NCBI GenBank assembly: GCA_963726775.1
Contig: CAVSDL010000009.1
Span: 186,001 to 250,000, forward strand
Direction: 5' to 3'
From: CAIWHR01 sp963726775
GTDB taxonomy: Bacteria; Pseudomonadota; Gammaproteobacteria; Burkholderiales; Casimicrobiaceae
Length of the DNA stretch: 64,000 nucleotides
In this document: positions 1-8,226 of the stretch, one piece after another
Position numbering within the stretch: the first letter of the stretch is position 1
Layout of the letters: every line of letters starts with the position of its first letter
Notes under the pieces: generated by a model
Database searches by the model: none
What the model saw: only the letters and a program-made list of their open reading frames with translations
Told to the model about the DNA's origin: nothing
Position numbers and translations under genes: made by a program

Positions 1-1
1 C

Positions 2-421
2 GGCTCGATCGAAAAGCGGACGACCGCATCCGACCTCGGCGGCACGATGCGCCTCGGCGCGCAACCCTGCGACGTGACGCCGGGATCGCTGGCGCACCGG
101 ATCTATGGCGCGACGGCCGTCGCCGAGCGTCACCGCCATCGCTACGAGGTCAACAATCACTACCTGCCGCGACTCGAGACCGCGGGAATGACGGTCGGCG
201 CCCGGGCCAAGAGCGCGACGGCGGGCGATCTGTGCGAAATGGTCGAGCTGCCCCAGCATCCGTGGTTCTTCGGCTGCCAGTTTCACCCCGAGTTCACCTC
301 GAACCCGCGACGCGGCCATCCGCTGTTCATCGGCTTCGTCCGCGCCGCGCTCGAGCAGCAGCGGCGCGCGTCGGGCCGCAGCGCGACGGATGCCATCGCC
401 GAGCTCGTCGCGTCGATCTGA
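2..421 (+). CDS. pyrG: CTP synthase, C-terminal part (partial at window start)
   Basis: This is the end of CTP synthase, which makes CTP from UTP, ATP and glutamine in the cytoplasm. The frame is open from base 2 and stops with TGA at 419-421, so about 139 residues of the glutaminase (class I amidotransferase) domain are present. The motif FHPEFTS carries the His and Glu of the Cys-His-Glu triad; HRHRYEVNN and QHPWFFGCQFHPE are typical of the family. The catalytic Cys and the whole synthetase domain lie upstream of the window. kdsA starts 11 bases downstream, the usual betaproteobacterial order, so the two are probably co-transcribed. Confidence 0.95.
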   Translation, partial: GSIEKRTTASDLGGTMRLGAQPCDVTPGSLAHRIYGATAVAERHRHRYEVNNHYLPRLETAGMTVGARAKSATAGDLCEMVELPQHPWFFGCQFHPEFTSNPRRGHPLFIGFVRAALEQQRRASGRSATDAIAELVASI

Positions 422-432
422 CGGCGCATCCG

Positions 433-1281
433 ATGAAGTTGTGCGGTTTCGACGCCGGGCTCGACCAGCCGCTGTTTCTGATCGCCGGGCCGTGCGTCGT
501 GGAATCCGAGCAATTGCAGATCGATGTGGCGGGACGACTGAAGGAGATCTGCGCACAGCTGCGTATCCCGTTCATCTTCAAGTCGTCGTACGACAAGGCG
601 AACCGCAGCTCGGGCGCGTCGTTTCGCGGCCCCGGCATGGCGGAAGGGTTGCGGGTGCTGGCCGAGGTGAAGCGGCAGGTCGGCGTTCCCGTGTTGACGG
701 ACGTGCACACCGAGGCCGACGTGCCGGCGGCCGCCGCCGTGGTCGATGTGCTGCAGACGCCGGCGTTCCTGTGCCGGCAGACGGATTTCATCCATGCCGT
801 CGCGCGCGCCGGCAAGCCGGTCAACATCAAGAAGGGGCAATTCCTGGCACCCGACGACATGCTGCAGGTGGTGCAAAAGGCCAAAGCGGCGAGCGGAGCC
901 GACAACATCATGGTGTGCGAGCGAGGCGCGGCTTTCGGCTACCATAATCTCGTCTCCGACATGCGCAGCCTCGCGATCATGCGTGCCACCGGATGCCCCG
1001 TGGTGTTCGACGCGACGCACTCGGTGCAGCTTCCGGGTGCGCAGGGCAATGCGAGCGGCGGCGAGCGGGAGTTCGTGCCGGTGCTGGCGCGCGCCGCCGT
1101 GGCTGCAGGTGTGGCGGGCCTGTTCATGGAGACGCATCCCGATCCCGGGAAGGCGCTCTCCGACGGGCCGAACGCCTGGCCGTTGTCGCGGATCCGCAAT
1201 TTGCTGGAAACGCTGAGGGAGCTCGACGCGACGGTCAAGCGCGCGGGCTTTCCCGAGAACGAGATGATGGCCGCGCGCTGA
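433..1281 (+). CDS. kdsA: 3-deoxy-8-phosphooctulonate (KDO-8-P) synthase
   Basis: KdsA condenses phosphoenolpyruvate with D-arabinose 5-phosphate to KDO-8-phosphate, the committed step to the KDO of LPS inner core. The product is 282 residues, the normal length. Family signatures include LIAGPCVVES near the N-terminus, KSSYDKANRSS around residue 55, and CERGAAFGYHNLV with DATHSVQ in the C-terminal half. The frame is open further upstream, but ATG at 433 gives the usual N-terminus (MKLCGF) and the earlier codons overlap pyrG. Its presence implies an LPS-bearing outer membrane. Confidence 0.97.
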   Translation: MKLCGFDAGLDQPLFLIAGPCVVESEQLQIDVAGRLKEICAQLRIPFIFKSSYDKANRSSGASFRGPGMAEGLRVLAEVKRQVGVPVLTDVHTEADVPAAAAVVDVLQTPAFLCRQTDFIHAVARAGKPVNIKKGQFLAPDDMLQVVQKAKAASGADNIMVCERGAAFGYHNLVSDMRSLAIMRATGCPVVFDATHSVQLPGAQGNASGGEREFVPVLARAAVAAGVAGLFMETHPDPGKALSDGPNAWPLSRIRNLLETLRELDATVKRAGFPENEMMAAR

Positions 1282-1306
1282 CCGGCGCGTGCGCTCGGAG
1301 AATCGG

Positions 1307-1600
1307 ATGTTCGTGCACCTTGTCCTGATCAAGCTCAAAGCCGACGTCACGCGCGACGATCCCCGCGTGCCGGCGTGGGAAGCGATGTTCGCCGCGCTGG
1401 AACACAAGTGCTCGGGCGTCGTCCGCTTCGAGCACGGGTGGAACACGACGGATCGCCCGATCGCCTACGATTTCGGCATCAACATGGGTTTCGCGACGCG
1501 TGCCGATCTCGAAGCCTATGGCCCGCATCCGGCGCATCAGGAGGTGGTCGCGAAGCTCCGCGAGATCGCCGACTGGGTCATTTGCGACTACGAGCGGTAA
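1307..1600 (+). CDS. Dabb (stress-responsive alpha/beta barrel) family protein
   Basis: A 97-residue protein that fits the Dabb ferredoxin-like alpha/beta-barrel fold: it opens with MFVHLVLIKLKADV, has a central FEHGWNTTDRPIAYDFGI segment and ends with HPAHQEVVAKLREI. Dabb proteins are small dimeric barrels whose role in bacteria is mostly unknown. ATG at 1307 is preferred over an upstream in-frame GTG (1289) because GGAG lies 6 bases before it. It sits between kdsA and eno and is probably carried in the same transcript; the context does not reveal a function. Confidence 0.8.
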   Translation: MFVHLVLIKLKADVTRDDPRVPAWEAMFAALEHKCSGVVRFEHGWNTTDRPIAYDFGINMGFATRADLEAYGPHPAHQEVVAKLREIADWVICDYER

Positions 1601-1630
1601 CGTGAATCAGAACGCACCAGGAAGAGCCCC

Positions 1631-2914
1631 ATGAGCGCCATCGTAGATGTCATCGCCCGCGAGATCCTCGACTCGCGCGGCAACCCCACCATCGAAGCCG
1701 ATGTGGTCCTCGAGTCCGGCGTGTCCGGCCGCGCGGCCGTCCCCTCCGGTGCTTCGACAGGTTCGAAGGAGGCGATCGAGCTCCGCGACGGCGACGCCGC
1801 CCGCTATTTCGGCAAGGGCGTGCTGAAGGCTGTCGAGAACGTCAACACCGAGATCTGCGAAGCCATCATCGGTCTCGATGCCAGCGAACAGGCGTTCATC
1901 GACAAGACGATGATCGAACTCGACGGCACCGACAGCAAGTCGCGGCTCGGCGCCAATGCGATGCTCGCCGTTTCGTGCGCGGTGGCCAAGGCGGCCGCCG
2001 ACGAATCGTCATTGCCGCTGTACCGGTACCTCGGCGGCGCGGGCCCGATGCAGCTGCCCGTGCCGCAGATGAACGTAATCAACGGCGGGGCGCACGCGAA
2101 CAACAGGATCGACCTGCAGGAGTTCATGCTCGTGCCGCTGGGCGCTCCCAGCTTTCGCGAGGCGTTGCGCTACGGCGCCGAGGTGTTCCACACGCTCAAG
2201 AAGATCATCGACGGCAAAGGCATGCCGACGACCGTCGGCGACGAGGGCGGGTTCGCGCCCGATCTCGCCTCGAACGAAGCGGCCCTGCAACTCCTGGTCG
2301 AGGCGATCGACAAGGCCGGTTACGTGCCCGGCAAGGACATCGCGTTGGCTCTCGACTGCGCAGCGAGCGAATTCTGGAAGGACGGCAAGTATCAGCTCGC
2401 GTCGGAAGGCCTGTCGCTCACGTCGCAGCAGTTCGCCGATATCCTCGCGACCTGGTGCGACAAGTACCCGATCATCAGCATCGAGGATGGCATGTCCGAG
2501 CACGACTGGGACGGCTGGAGGAACCTGACCGAGCGGATCGGAAAAAAGGTCCAGATCGTCGGCGACGACGTCTTCGTCACCAACACGAAGATCCTGAAGC
2601 AGGGCATCGCCAAAGGCGTCGCCAATTCGATCCTGATCAAGATCAATCAGATCGGCACGCTGACCGAGACGTTTTCTGCCATCACGATGGCGAATCGCGC
2701 CGGCTACACGGCAGTCATTTCCCATCGTTCGGGAGAAACCGAAGACAGCATGATCGCCGATATCGCCGTCGGCACCAACGCCGGACAGATCAAGACCGGA
2801 TCGCTGTCGCGTTCCGATCGCATGGCCAAGTACAACCAGCTGCTCCGGATCGAGGAGGACCTGGGCGAAGCGGCCAGCTATCCGGGCCGCGCGGCGTTTT
2901 TCCAGCTGAAATGA
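1631..2914 (+). CDS. eno: enolase (2-phosphoglycerate dehydratase)
   Basis: Enolase interconverts 2-phosphoglycerate and phosphoenolpyruvate in glycolysis and gluconeogenesis and is often a degradosome subunit. The 427-residue length is standard. SGASTGSKEAIELRDGD is the mobile-loop region, NVINGGAHANN and GDEGGFAPDL carry catalytic residues, and SHRSGETEDS near residue 365 is the C-terminal signature. A purine-rich AGGAAGAG stretch precedes the ATG. The stop lies 7 bases before ftsB, a conserved pairing. PEP from this step feeds KdsA just upstream and relates to PpsA and PpsR elsewhere in the window. Confidence 0.98.
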   Translation: MSAIVDVIAREILDSRGNPTIEADVVLESGVSGRAAVPSGASTGSKEAIELRDGDAARYFGKGVLKAVENVNTEICEAIIGLDASEQAFIDKTMIELDGTDSKSRLGANAMLAVSCAVAKAAADESSLPLYRYLGGAGPMQLPVPQMNVINGGAHANNRIDLQEFMLVPLGAPSFREALRYGAEVFHTLKKIIDGKGMPTTVGDEGGFAPDLASNEAALQLLVEAIDKAGYVPGKDIALALDCAASEFWKDGKYQLASEGLSLTSQQFADILATWCDKYPIISIEDGMSEHDWDGWRNLTERIGKKVQIVGDDVFVTNTKILKQGIAKGVANSILIKINQIGTLTETFSAITMANRAGYTAVISHRSGETEDSMIADIAVGTNAGQIKTGSLSRSDRMAKYNQLLRIEEDLGEAASYPGRAAFFQLK

Positions 2915-2921
2915 TCCGCCG

Positions 2922-3287
2922 GTGCGCTGGCTTGCACTCGTCTTCGCCGTCCTGATCGTCGCGCTGCAGTATCCGATGTGGCTCGGCAAGGGCGGGTGGC
3001 TGCAGGTGCGCGAGCTGGATCGGCAGGTCGCGGCGCAGCGCGAGGCGAATGCCAGGCTCAAGGCGCGCAACGAAGCGCTGGATGCCGACGTGCGCGATCT
3101 CAAGACCGGTTCCGAGGCGATCGAGGAGCGCGCGCGTTCCGAGCTCGGCATGGTGCGACAGGACGAGGTGTTCTTTCAGGTGCAGCCGGCCGCTGCGCCC
3201 GAGAAGCCGCCGGTCCCCGCAGGCGTCGAGCCCGCGTCGCCGGTCTCCACGCCGATCACTTCGGCGCCGTCTCCGGCGAAGCGCTGA
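2922..3287 (+). CDS. ftsB: cell division protein FtsB
   Basis: FtsB is a small bitopic membrane protein that forms the FtsQLB complex and helps activate septal peptidoglycan synthesis. The 121-residue product has one N-terminal membrane helix (RWLALVFAVLIVALQYPMW), then a coiled coil from about residue 30 to 75 (RELDRQVAAQREANARLKAR) and the conserved ERARSELGMVRQDEVFFQ segment. The C-terminal tail is Pro/Ala-rich. The start is GTG at 2922. The eno-ftsB neighbourhood supports the call. Confidence 0.93.
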   Translation: MRWLALVFAVLIVALQYPMWLGKGGWLQVRELDRQVAAQREANARLKARNEALDADVRDLKTGSEAIEERARSELGMVRQDEVFFQVQPAAAPEKPPVPAGVEPASPVSTPITSAPSPAKR

Positions 3288-3342
3288 GCGAACGGGCTGG
3301 GCGCGTCCTGTGCGCCTGGCCTCTGGCGCTGCCGATTAGACC

Positions 3343-4134
3343 ATGCAACACATCACGTCCCGCCAGAATCCGCGGCTGAAGGAAGCCGCGCGCCTGATTG
3401 CGTCGGCGCGCGACCGGCGCAAGGCCGGCAAGTGCGTGCTCGAGGGGGAACACCTGGCACGCGTCTATTCGGATCGCTACGGCGCGCCCGATGCGCTGAT
3501 CGTCACCGACGACGCTCTTCGGCGGCCGGCGGTGCGCTTGCTGGCCGAGCGGCACCCCGATCGCACGCTGGTCGTCCCGGCGAAGCTCCTTGGCGAACTC
3601 GCGGTGCTGCCGGCCGGCGTCGGCGTGCTCGCCGTCGTGCCCGCGCTGGCGCCAGCGTCGACGTTGGCGGCGGATTTCTGCCTGCTGCTCGAGGACGTGC
3701 AGGACCCGGGGAATGTCGGATCGATGCTGCGCACTGCGGCCGCGGCGGGGGTCGGGCAGGTGCTGCTTTCGAAAAACTGCGCGTTCGCATGGTCGCCCAA
3801 GGTGCTGCGCGCCGGGCAGGGCGCGCACTTCCACGTCGAAATCCACGAGGACGTGGACCTGCGGGCATGGGCGGCAGCGTATCGCGCGACGGGCGGAGAA
3901 GTGGTCGCGACCGTCACGGCCGGCGGCGCGGGCCTTTACGCCGCGCCGCTGGCTGGCAGGGTGGCCGTCATCATTGGCAACGAAGGATCGGGTGTATCGC
4001 CGGCGCTCGCCGCCGCGGCGACGCGGCACGTGACGATTCCCATGCCGGGCGGCATGGAATCGCTCAATGCCGCGGCGGCGGCGGCGGTGTGTCTGTTCGA
4101 GTGCGTGCGGCAGCGCGAGGCAGCGCGGGAATGA
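3343..4134 (+). CDS. TrmH/SpoU-family RNA 2'-O-methyltransferase
   Basis: A 263-residue SPOUT-class methyltransferase, probably acting on rRNA. The N-terminus (ITSRQNPRLKEAARL) is the substrate-binding SpoU_sub domain; the C-terminal catalytic domain shows the three SpoU motifs: LLEDVQDPGNVGSMLRTA, VAVIIGNEGSGVS and IPMPGGMESLNAAAAAA, which form the SAM-binding trefoil knot. The exact modified nucleotide cannot be read from sequence; RlmB-type 23S rRNA methylation is one possibility. It starts 55 bases after ftsB and is followed by a convergent gene. Confidence 0.88.
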   Translation: MQHITSRQNPRLKEAARLIASARDRRKAGKCVLEGEHLARVYSDRYGAPDALIVTDDALRRPAVRLLAERHPDRTLVVPAKLLGELAVLPAGVGVLAVVPALAPASTLAADFCLLLEDVQDPGNVGSMLRTAAAAGVGQVLLSKNCAFAWSPKVLRAGQGAHFHVEIHEDVDLRAWAAAYRATGGEVVATVTAGGAGLYAAPLAGRVAVIIGNEGSGVSPALAAAATRHVTIPMPGGMESLNAAAAAAVCLFECVRQREAARE

Positions 4135-4141
4135 CGGGCTC

Positions 4142-4940
4142 CTATTGCAACACCGCGGCGAAGCGGCCATCCTCCTGGCACCCGCCGCCGGTAAATGCCT
4201 GCCAGCGACCCTCGATGCCGATCGCCGTTGCCTTGATTTCGTAGAGCGTCGACGTCGTGTCGAGCAAGCTCGCGGGGCACGTGTAACGGGCGCTGGGCAC
4301 TCTGAAGAGCTGTCCTTCCTGCGCCACGGTGCCGGCCATCGTGCACGATTCGGTGGGGCCGAACTGGAAGTCGAATTGCAGCTGGCCGGTGACCGTCTGC
4401 GTCACCTGCGGATCGAAAATGTAGGTCCGCGTGCCGTTGCTCGCGCTGTTCGTGCAGCCCGTTATCGCGACCACGCTGGTTCCGACATAGGCGCCACCCA
4501 GCAGGATCGTGGTCAGCGTCTGCCGCTGGATCTGCTTGGTCACGTTCGTCGAGTTGACGTTGTAGGCAAGCGTTCCGGTGGTCGTCGACGACGGGGTGAA
4601 GGTCGCGATGCCAACGGAGGCAACCGAGTGCTGCGCCGAATCCCAGGGAACGCCGAATCCGGTGCCCGTAGTCTGGTACAGGCCGCCACTGAACGCGCCG
4701 CTCGCATTGCGGGTTCAGGTTGCCGGCGTACCAGATGGGTTGCGTTCCCGGGGCCGGGCCGTAGACGAAGAACGTGGCAAAGATGAAATCCTCGCTTTGC
4801 ACGAAGTTCACACCCCAGCCGTCCTCGGCGGGTCCGGACCACCAGATGTCGGTGTAGTCGGTTGCGCGCGCTGACAGAGGAAGCATGCACGCGAATGCAA
4901 TGGCGATCGGGAGCAGCTTGCAAAGGAAGTGGGAGCGCAT
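4142..4940 (-). CDS. exported protein of unknown function, frameshifted
   Basis: Not a family I can name. The gene begins at 4940 with a signal peptide (MRSHFLCKLLPIAIAFACML, cleavage likely after SARA), then a mature N-terminus with a WWSGPAEDGWGVNF motif and an IWYAGNL segment, seen in a class of secreted bacterial proteins of unknown role. One extra base near 4712 shifts the frame; removing it joins NLN directly to NASGAFSGGLYQTTG and the frame then runs to the stop at 4142, giving about 265 residues. The C-terminal half has Cys and Thr-rich beta-type sequence and ends EDGRFAAVLQ. It lies just after the ribokinase-like gene, at the end of the sugar cluster, and may or may not belong to it. 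Confidence 0.55.
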
Positions 4941-4979
4941 GGTGGTTCAGTCCAAGTGGTCGGGAAACGAGGCTCGATT

Positions 4980-5877
4980 CTACCGCGGCGGCGAGTTCAC
5001 GGATCGCGGCCGCCGACGGCAGCGCGGCCTGCGCGCCGCCAGCGGCGCACGCCAGCGAGCCTGCCGCCACGCCTTCGGCCAGCGCCCGCGGCCACGCCGA
5101 CTTGCGGTCGAGCGCCGCGGCAAGCGCGCCGGTGAACGCATCGCCGGCACCCGTGGTGTCGACGACGCGAACCGCCGGGGCGGGGAGGCGCAGCACTTGT
5201 CCGTCGGCAACGGCGAGGGCGCCCTGCGCGCCCAGCGTGACAACCGCCGCACAACCGTAGCGGCGGTGGATTGCGGAGGCGAATGACTCGGCCATCGTGT
5301 CGACATCGGTCCCCGCCGCGACTGCGGCGGCTTCGACTTCGTTGACGACCAGCACGTCGAGCGCGCCCAGCACCTCCTTGGGGAGGGATCGCGCGGGCGC
5401 GGCATTGAGGACGATTCGCGCGTGCCGGGCGCGCGCGCGCAGCGTCAGCGCACGCACCGCCAACAATGGCAATTCGAGCTGCATGACCAACGTTGTATCG
5501 GGTCCGAGCATCGCGTCCGGGACAGCGGTCGGATCGACGTCGGCATTCGCACCGGGAACGACGGTGATGCAGTTCTCACCAAGCGCATCGACCTGGATCA
5601 ACGCCACTCCCGTTGCGCCGTCGGTGCGCCGGACGCGCGACACGTCGACGCCCGCCGCGACCAGGGTGGCAAGCGCTGTCTCGGCGAATGCGTCGGGTCC
5701 GACGGCACCCACCATGGCAACGACGGCGCCCGCGCGGCGCGCCGCCAATGCCTGGTTTGCGCCCTTGCCGCCCGGCAGCACCGCAAACGTCTCGCCGGTC
5801 AGCGTCTCTCCGGGGCGGGGAAATCGCGTCACCCGGGCGACGAGGTCGACGTTGATCGAACCGAAGACGACGATCAC
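4980..5877 (-). CDS. rbsK: ribokinase-family (PfkB) sugar kinase
   Basis: A PfkB-family kinase that phosphorylates a sugar with ATP, closest to ribokinase. SINVDLVARVTRFPRPGET and LPGGKGANQALAARRAGA form the N-terminal substrate-binding signature; DTTGAGDAFTGALAAALD is the C-terminal PfkB motif with the catalytic Asp and anion hole. The start is GTG at 5877. The uninterrupted frame has no stop where the family ends and continues to 4540 through the next gene; one inserted base near 4983 would explain this, and removing it gives a TAG at 4980 and about 298 residues, the usual size. Its position beside a fucose-type mutarotase is unusual and its true substrate is open. Confidence 0.83.
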
Positions 5878-5891
5878 CGCTCGATTCCGCG

Positions 5892-6350
5892 TTACCCGGC
5901 CCGGCGCTGCTCTGTGTCGCCGCTATTGATCACGCCCTTGACCAGCAGGATGTTGCCGTACGGCCGCAAGTCGCCGGTCCTCACGATCGCGAATGCCTGC
6001 CGCGCGCGATCGTAGAACGCCTGCCGCCCCAGGTGCCCGATTTCGCAGTCGGCAAGCCCGCATTCGGTGAACACGGCCGCGAAATCGGCAACGGGCTCGG
6101 GCATCGCGCCGGGATTGCCGGTCACCTCCATCGTGAAAGCGACCGGTTTGGCGCGCGTGTCGACGGGAAATACGCCGAGGATCACCTGCAGCATCTCTGG
6201 CGATGACACGCCTGGCAGCTCGATCGACGGCGGCCCGAGGCTCGCCGCCGGAAAATTGGCGTCGACGATGGCAACTTCGTCGCCGTGTCCCATGGCGCGA
6301 AGCGCGCGCAGGAGGTCGGCGGTGAGCAGCGGATGGATCCCGATCAACAT
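5892..6350 (-). CDS. fucU: L-fucose mutarotase (RbsD/FucU family)
   Basis: A 152-residue RbsD/FucU-type mutarotase that interconverts alpha and beta anomers of a sugar before enzymatic use. LLRALRAMGHGDEVAIVDAN carries the catalytic His, and the C-terminal FYDRARQAFAIVRTGDLRPY followed by GNILLVKGVI closely follows FucU rather than RbsD, hence the fucose call. The stop lies 14 bases before the ribokinase-like start. With the importer, reductase and lactonase in the same island it points to 6-deoxyhexose use. The tail (GDTEQRRAG) is slightly longer than usual. Confidence 0.85.
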   Translation of the reverse strand: MLIGIHPLLTADLLRALRAMGHGDEVAIVDANFPAASLGPPSIELPGVSSPEMLQVILGVFPVDTRAKPVAFTMEVTGNPGAMPEPVADFAAVFTECGLADCEIGHLGRQAFYDRARQAFAIVRTGDLRPYGNILLVKGVINSGDTEQRRAG

Positions 6351-6399
6351 GCTGAGTTCTCCGGTGTTCGATTCGTGGCATCTATGCGGATCGCGCCGC

Positions 6400-7245
6400 T
6401 CACCCGCCCTTGACGCCGCCGTGCGAAAGGCCGACCACGATCTCCTTCTGGATCACGATCGTGAGCAGCAGCACGGGCAGCGTGACGATGATGGCGGCGG
6501 CCGCAAGCGGGCCCCATGCGAGCTGCTCGAACGTCAGCACGTTGTAGACGGCGACGGGCAGCGTCCGCGTCTCGCGGCCGGCCAGCACGGCGCCGAAGAC
6601 GAAGTTGTTCCACGAGAAGATGAAGGCCAGGATGGCGCCGACCACGATGCCTGGCCGCGCGAGCGGCAGCGCGACATACCGGAACGTCGACCATACGCTG
6701 CCGCCGTCGATCAGCGCCGCCTCCTCGAGCTCCTTCGGCAGCGTCTCGAAATAGCCCGCCATGATGTAGACGATGATCGGGACGGTAATGACCAGATGGG
6801 TGATGACGAGCGCGGTCAGCGTGTTGTTGAGGTGCAGAACCTGGAATACGGCGAACAGCGGGATGAGATAGGACAGCGCCGGCGTCATCCGCGCGATCAG
6901 GATCAACACGGTCAGGCGCCGCGCGCCGGCGCGGGCGATGCCGAAGCCGGCCGGGACGCCGATCAGCAACGCCGCCAGCGTGGCGCCGCCCGAAACGACG
7001 ATGCTGTTCCACAGGTAGCGACCGATCGAGTTCTGTTCGAAGACGCTGAGGAAATTGGCAAAGGTCGGCGGGCTCGGGATGAACACGGGCGGATAGGCGA
7101 GGTTGTCGATCTCGTTCTTGAGCGACAGCGAGAGCATCCACAGGAAAACCAGGATGGCCGGCGACACGATGACCACCACCGACAGCCAGAATCCGGCCCG
7201 GCGCAGCCAGCGCCGACCATAGGCACGGGTGAAAGCGGCCTTCAC
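6400..7245 (-). CDS. carbohydrate ABC transporter permease (MalG/UgpE type)
   Basis: A 281-residue inner-membrane permease of the CUT1 sugar importer class. It has six predicted membrane helices beginning with GFWLSVVVIVSPAILVFLW, and the EAA loop is visible as LPKELEEAALIDGGSVWSTF followed by PLARPGI. The partner permease ends 4 bases upstream, so the pair is translated from one message. No ABC ATPase gene is in the cluster; a shared MalK-type ATPase elsewhere is probably used, as is common for CUT1 systems. The substrate is inferred from neighbours to be a monosaccharide such as fucose. Confidence 0.9.
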   Translation of the reverse strand: MKAAFTRAYGRRWLRRAGFWLSVVVIVSPAILVFLWMLSLSLKNEIDNLAYPPVFIPSPPTFANFLSVFEQNSIGRYLWNSIVVSGGATLAALLIGVPAGFGIARAGARRLTVLILIARMTPALSYLIPLFAVFQVLHLNNTLTALVITHLVITVPIIVYIMAGYFETLPKELEEAALIDGGSVWSTFRYVALPLARPGIVVGAILAFIFSWNNFVFGAVLAGRETRTLPVAVYNVLTFEQLAWGPLAAAAIIVTLPVLLLTIVIQKEIVVGLSHGGVKGG

Positions 7246-7249
7246 GCGG

Positions 7250-8155
7250 TCAGCTCCACTTGGTCTTTTCCCGCACGTGCAGCAGCAACAGGGCCAGCGC
7301 CAGCACGATGACGAAGAAAACGACGACGACGGCGGAGGCCGTGCCGATGTTGTAGAACGCGAACGCCTGCAGGTAAAGATACAGGTTGATCGTCTCGGAC
7401 GCGGTGCCGGGGCCGCCGCCGGTGATCACGTAGATCGTGTCGAAGGTCTTCAGCGCGTCGATGGTGCGGATGACCGCGGCGACGACGAGAAAGGGCGCCA
7501 CCAGCGGCAGCGTGATGTAGCGGAAGAGCTGCCACTCCGATGCCCCGTCCAGCCGCGCCGATTCGTAGGGCTCCGTCGGCAATGCGGCAAGTCCGCCCAG
7601 CACGATCAGCATCACCAACGGCGTCCAGTGCCACACCTCGACCATGACGAGGCTCGGAATGACGAGCGTCGGCGAATACACCCACAGCGACGGCGGCAGG
7701 CCGACTAGCGACAGCAGGTAGTTGAGCACGCCCTGCTGCGGATGGAACATCATCGTCCATACCAGTGCCACGGCCACCGGCGTGGCCATCATCGGCATGA
7801 TGAACACGCCGCGCAGAATCCCGCGGAACGGGAATTCGCGGTGAAAGATCATGGCGGCCGCGGTGCCGAGCACGAGCGGCGCAATCACGGCGAGCGCCGT
7901 GAAATAGAAGGTATGGACGATCGATTCGAGAAAGCGCTGGTTGCCGGCGAGTTTTTCGTAGTTGCCGAAGCCGACGAAATGCGCGGTCGACCCGATCGTC
8001 CAGTCGAACGCGCTCATCCAGAACGTGAACAGCCACGGGAAAATGATCACGGCGCCGACGACGACAAGCGCCGGCGCAATGAAGAAGTAGTAGCTGCGGC
8101 GGCGGCGCGCGAGAAAGCCCGCGCGCGGCACCGGAGGCGTTGCAACGGTCGGCAT
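7250..8155 (-). CDS. carbohydrate ABC transporter permease (MalF/UgpA type)
   Basis: A 301-residue permease of the CUT1 class with helices from YYFFIAPALVVVGAVIIFPW onward. The EAA loop reads LPTEPYESARLDGASEWQLF followed by RYITLPLVAPFLVVAAVIRT. The C-terminal helix precedes a positively charged end (HVREKTKWS). It pairs with the gene 4 bases downstream to form the translocation channel for the binding protein encoded 71 bases upstream. Confidence 0.9.
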   Translation of the reverse strand: MPTVATPPVPRAGFLARRRRSYYFFIAPALVVVGAVIIFPWLFTFWMSAFDWTIGSTAHFVGFGNYEKLAGNQRFLESIVHTFYFTALAVIAPLVLGTAAAMIFHREFPFRGILRGVFIMPMMATPVAVALVWTMMFHPQQGVLNYLLSLVGLPPSLWVYSPTLVIPSLVMVEVWHWTPLVMLIVLGGLAALPTEPYESARLDGASEWQLFRYITLPLVAPFLVVAAVIRTIDALKTFDTIYVITGGGPGTASETINLYLYLQAFAFYNIGTASAVVVVFFVIVLALALLLLHVREKTKWS

Positions 8156-8226
8156 CGGAGGTCAGCGCGTGCGCCGGTCCGCTCCGGCGTGCCGGAGGCG
8201 GACCGTGCGCTGTCGCGCCAGGTGGC

